Shown here: piece by piece, positions 14,880 to 16,476 of the stretch
Numbering within the stretch: the stretch's first letter is position 1
How the letters are laid out: every line of letters starts with the position of its first letter
Origin: Rhodoferax sp.
Lineage (GTDB): Bacteria; Pseudomonadota; Gammaproteobacteria; Burkholderiales; Burkholderiaceae
Assembly (NCBI GenBank): GCA_020048295.1
Contig: JAIFMT010000171.1
Location: 1 to 16,476, forward strand
Direction: 5' to 3'
Length of the DNA stretch: 16,476 bases
The notes under the pieces: model-generated
Databases searched by the model: none
Told to the model about the DNA's origin: nothing
Seen by the model: the letters and a program-made list of their open reading frames with translations, nothing else
Program-made: the position numbers and the translations under genes

Positions 14880-16476
<1,597 letters not shown>

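Overview
The window reads as a chromosomal segment of a betaproteobacterium, most likely family Comamonadaceae (Rhodoferax/Polaromonas-like). This rests on the protein sequences, the moderately high GC, the pst operon order, and a dispersed intergenic repeat of a kind I associate with that family. No 16S or other decisive marker is present, so the genus is inference.

Layout. (1) 1-4433, minus strand: a phosphate-starvation operon, pstS-pstC-pstA-pstB-phoU (phoU cut by the window edge), driven from a good Pho box and -10 element just upstream of pstS. (2) 4434-4718: non-coding, with a copy of the dispersed repeat and two hairpins. (3) 4719-7950, minus strand: a regulatory block in transcription order of a soluble PAS histidine kinase, a NarL-type response regulator (4-nt overlap), a Crp/Fnr-family regulator with an incomplete set of FNR-type cysteines, and a small stand-alone receiver protein that lacks the phospho-acceptor Asp. 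The Crp/Fnr gene has a leader that can fold over its own ribosome binding site. (4) 8157-8594, plus strand: a small heat-shock protein (Hsp20), followed by a strong inverted repeat and a second copy of the dispersed repeat. (5) 8763-10234, minus strand: a compact operon of a triple-BON-domain protein, a possible 27-aa ORF, an unrecognised membrane-associated Cys-containing protein and a 35-aa single-span membrane microprotein, the last three joined by ATGA overlaps. (6) 10456-14854, plus strand: a CheB-CheR-PAS fusion overlapping a PAS-PAS-PAS-GGDEF diguanylate cyclase. (7) 14880-16476, minus strand: guaA (GMP synthase), convergent with the cyclase and missing its N-terminus at the window edge. 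It carries an in-frame insert that contains a third copy of the dispersed repeat.

How it may work together: regions 3-6 look like a stress or low-oxygen/redox island (kinase/regulator, Fnr-like factor, Hsp20, BON protein, small membrane proteins, c-di-GMP output). A perfect TTGCG-N4-CGCAA palindrome lies about 40 bp upstream of a predicted start point for the BON operon, and a related half-matching site lies upstream of hsp20. Both have Fnr-box geometry, so the local Crp/Fnr protein is a natural candidate to bind them. The least ordinary signals are the repeat embedded in guaA, the unusual Fnr-like palindrome, the RBS-masking leader, the degenerate receiver and the microprotein cluster.
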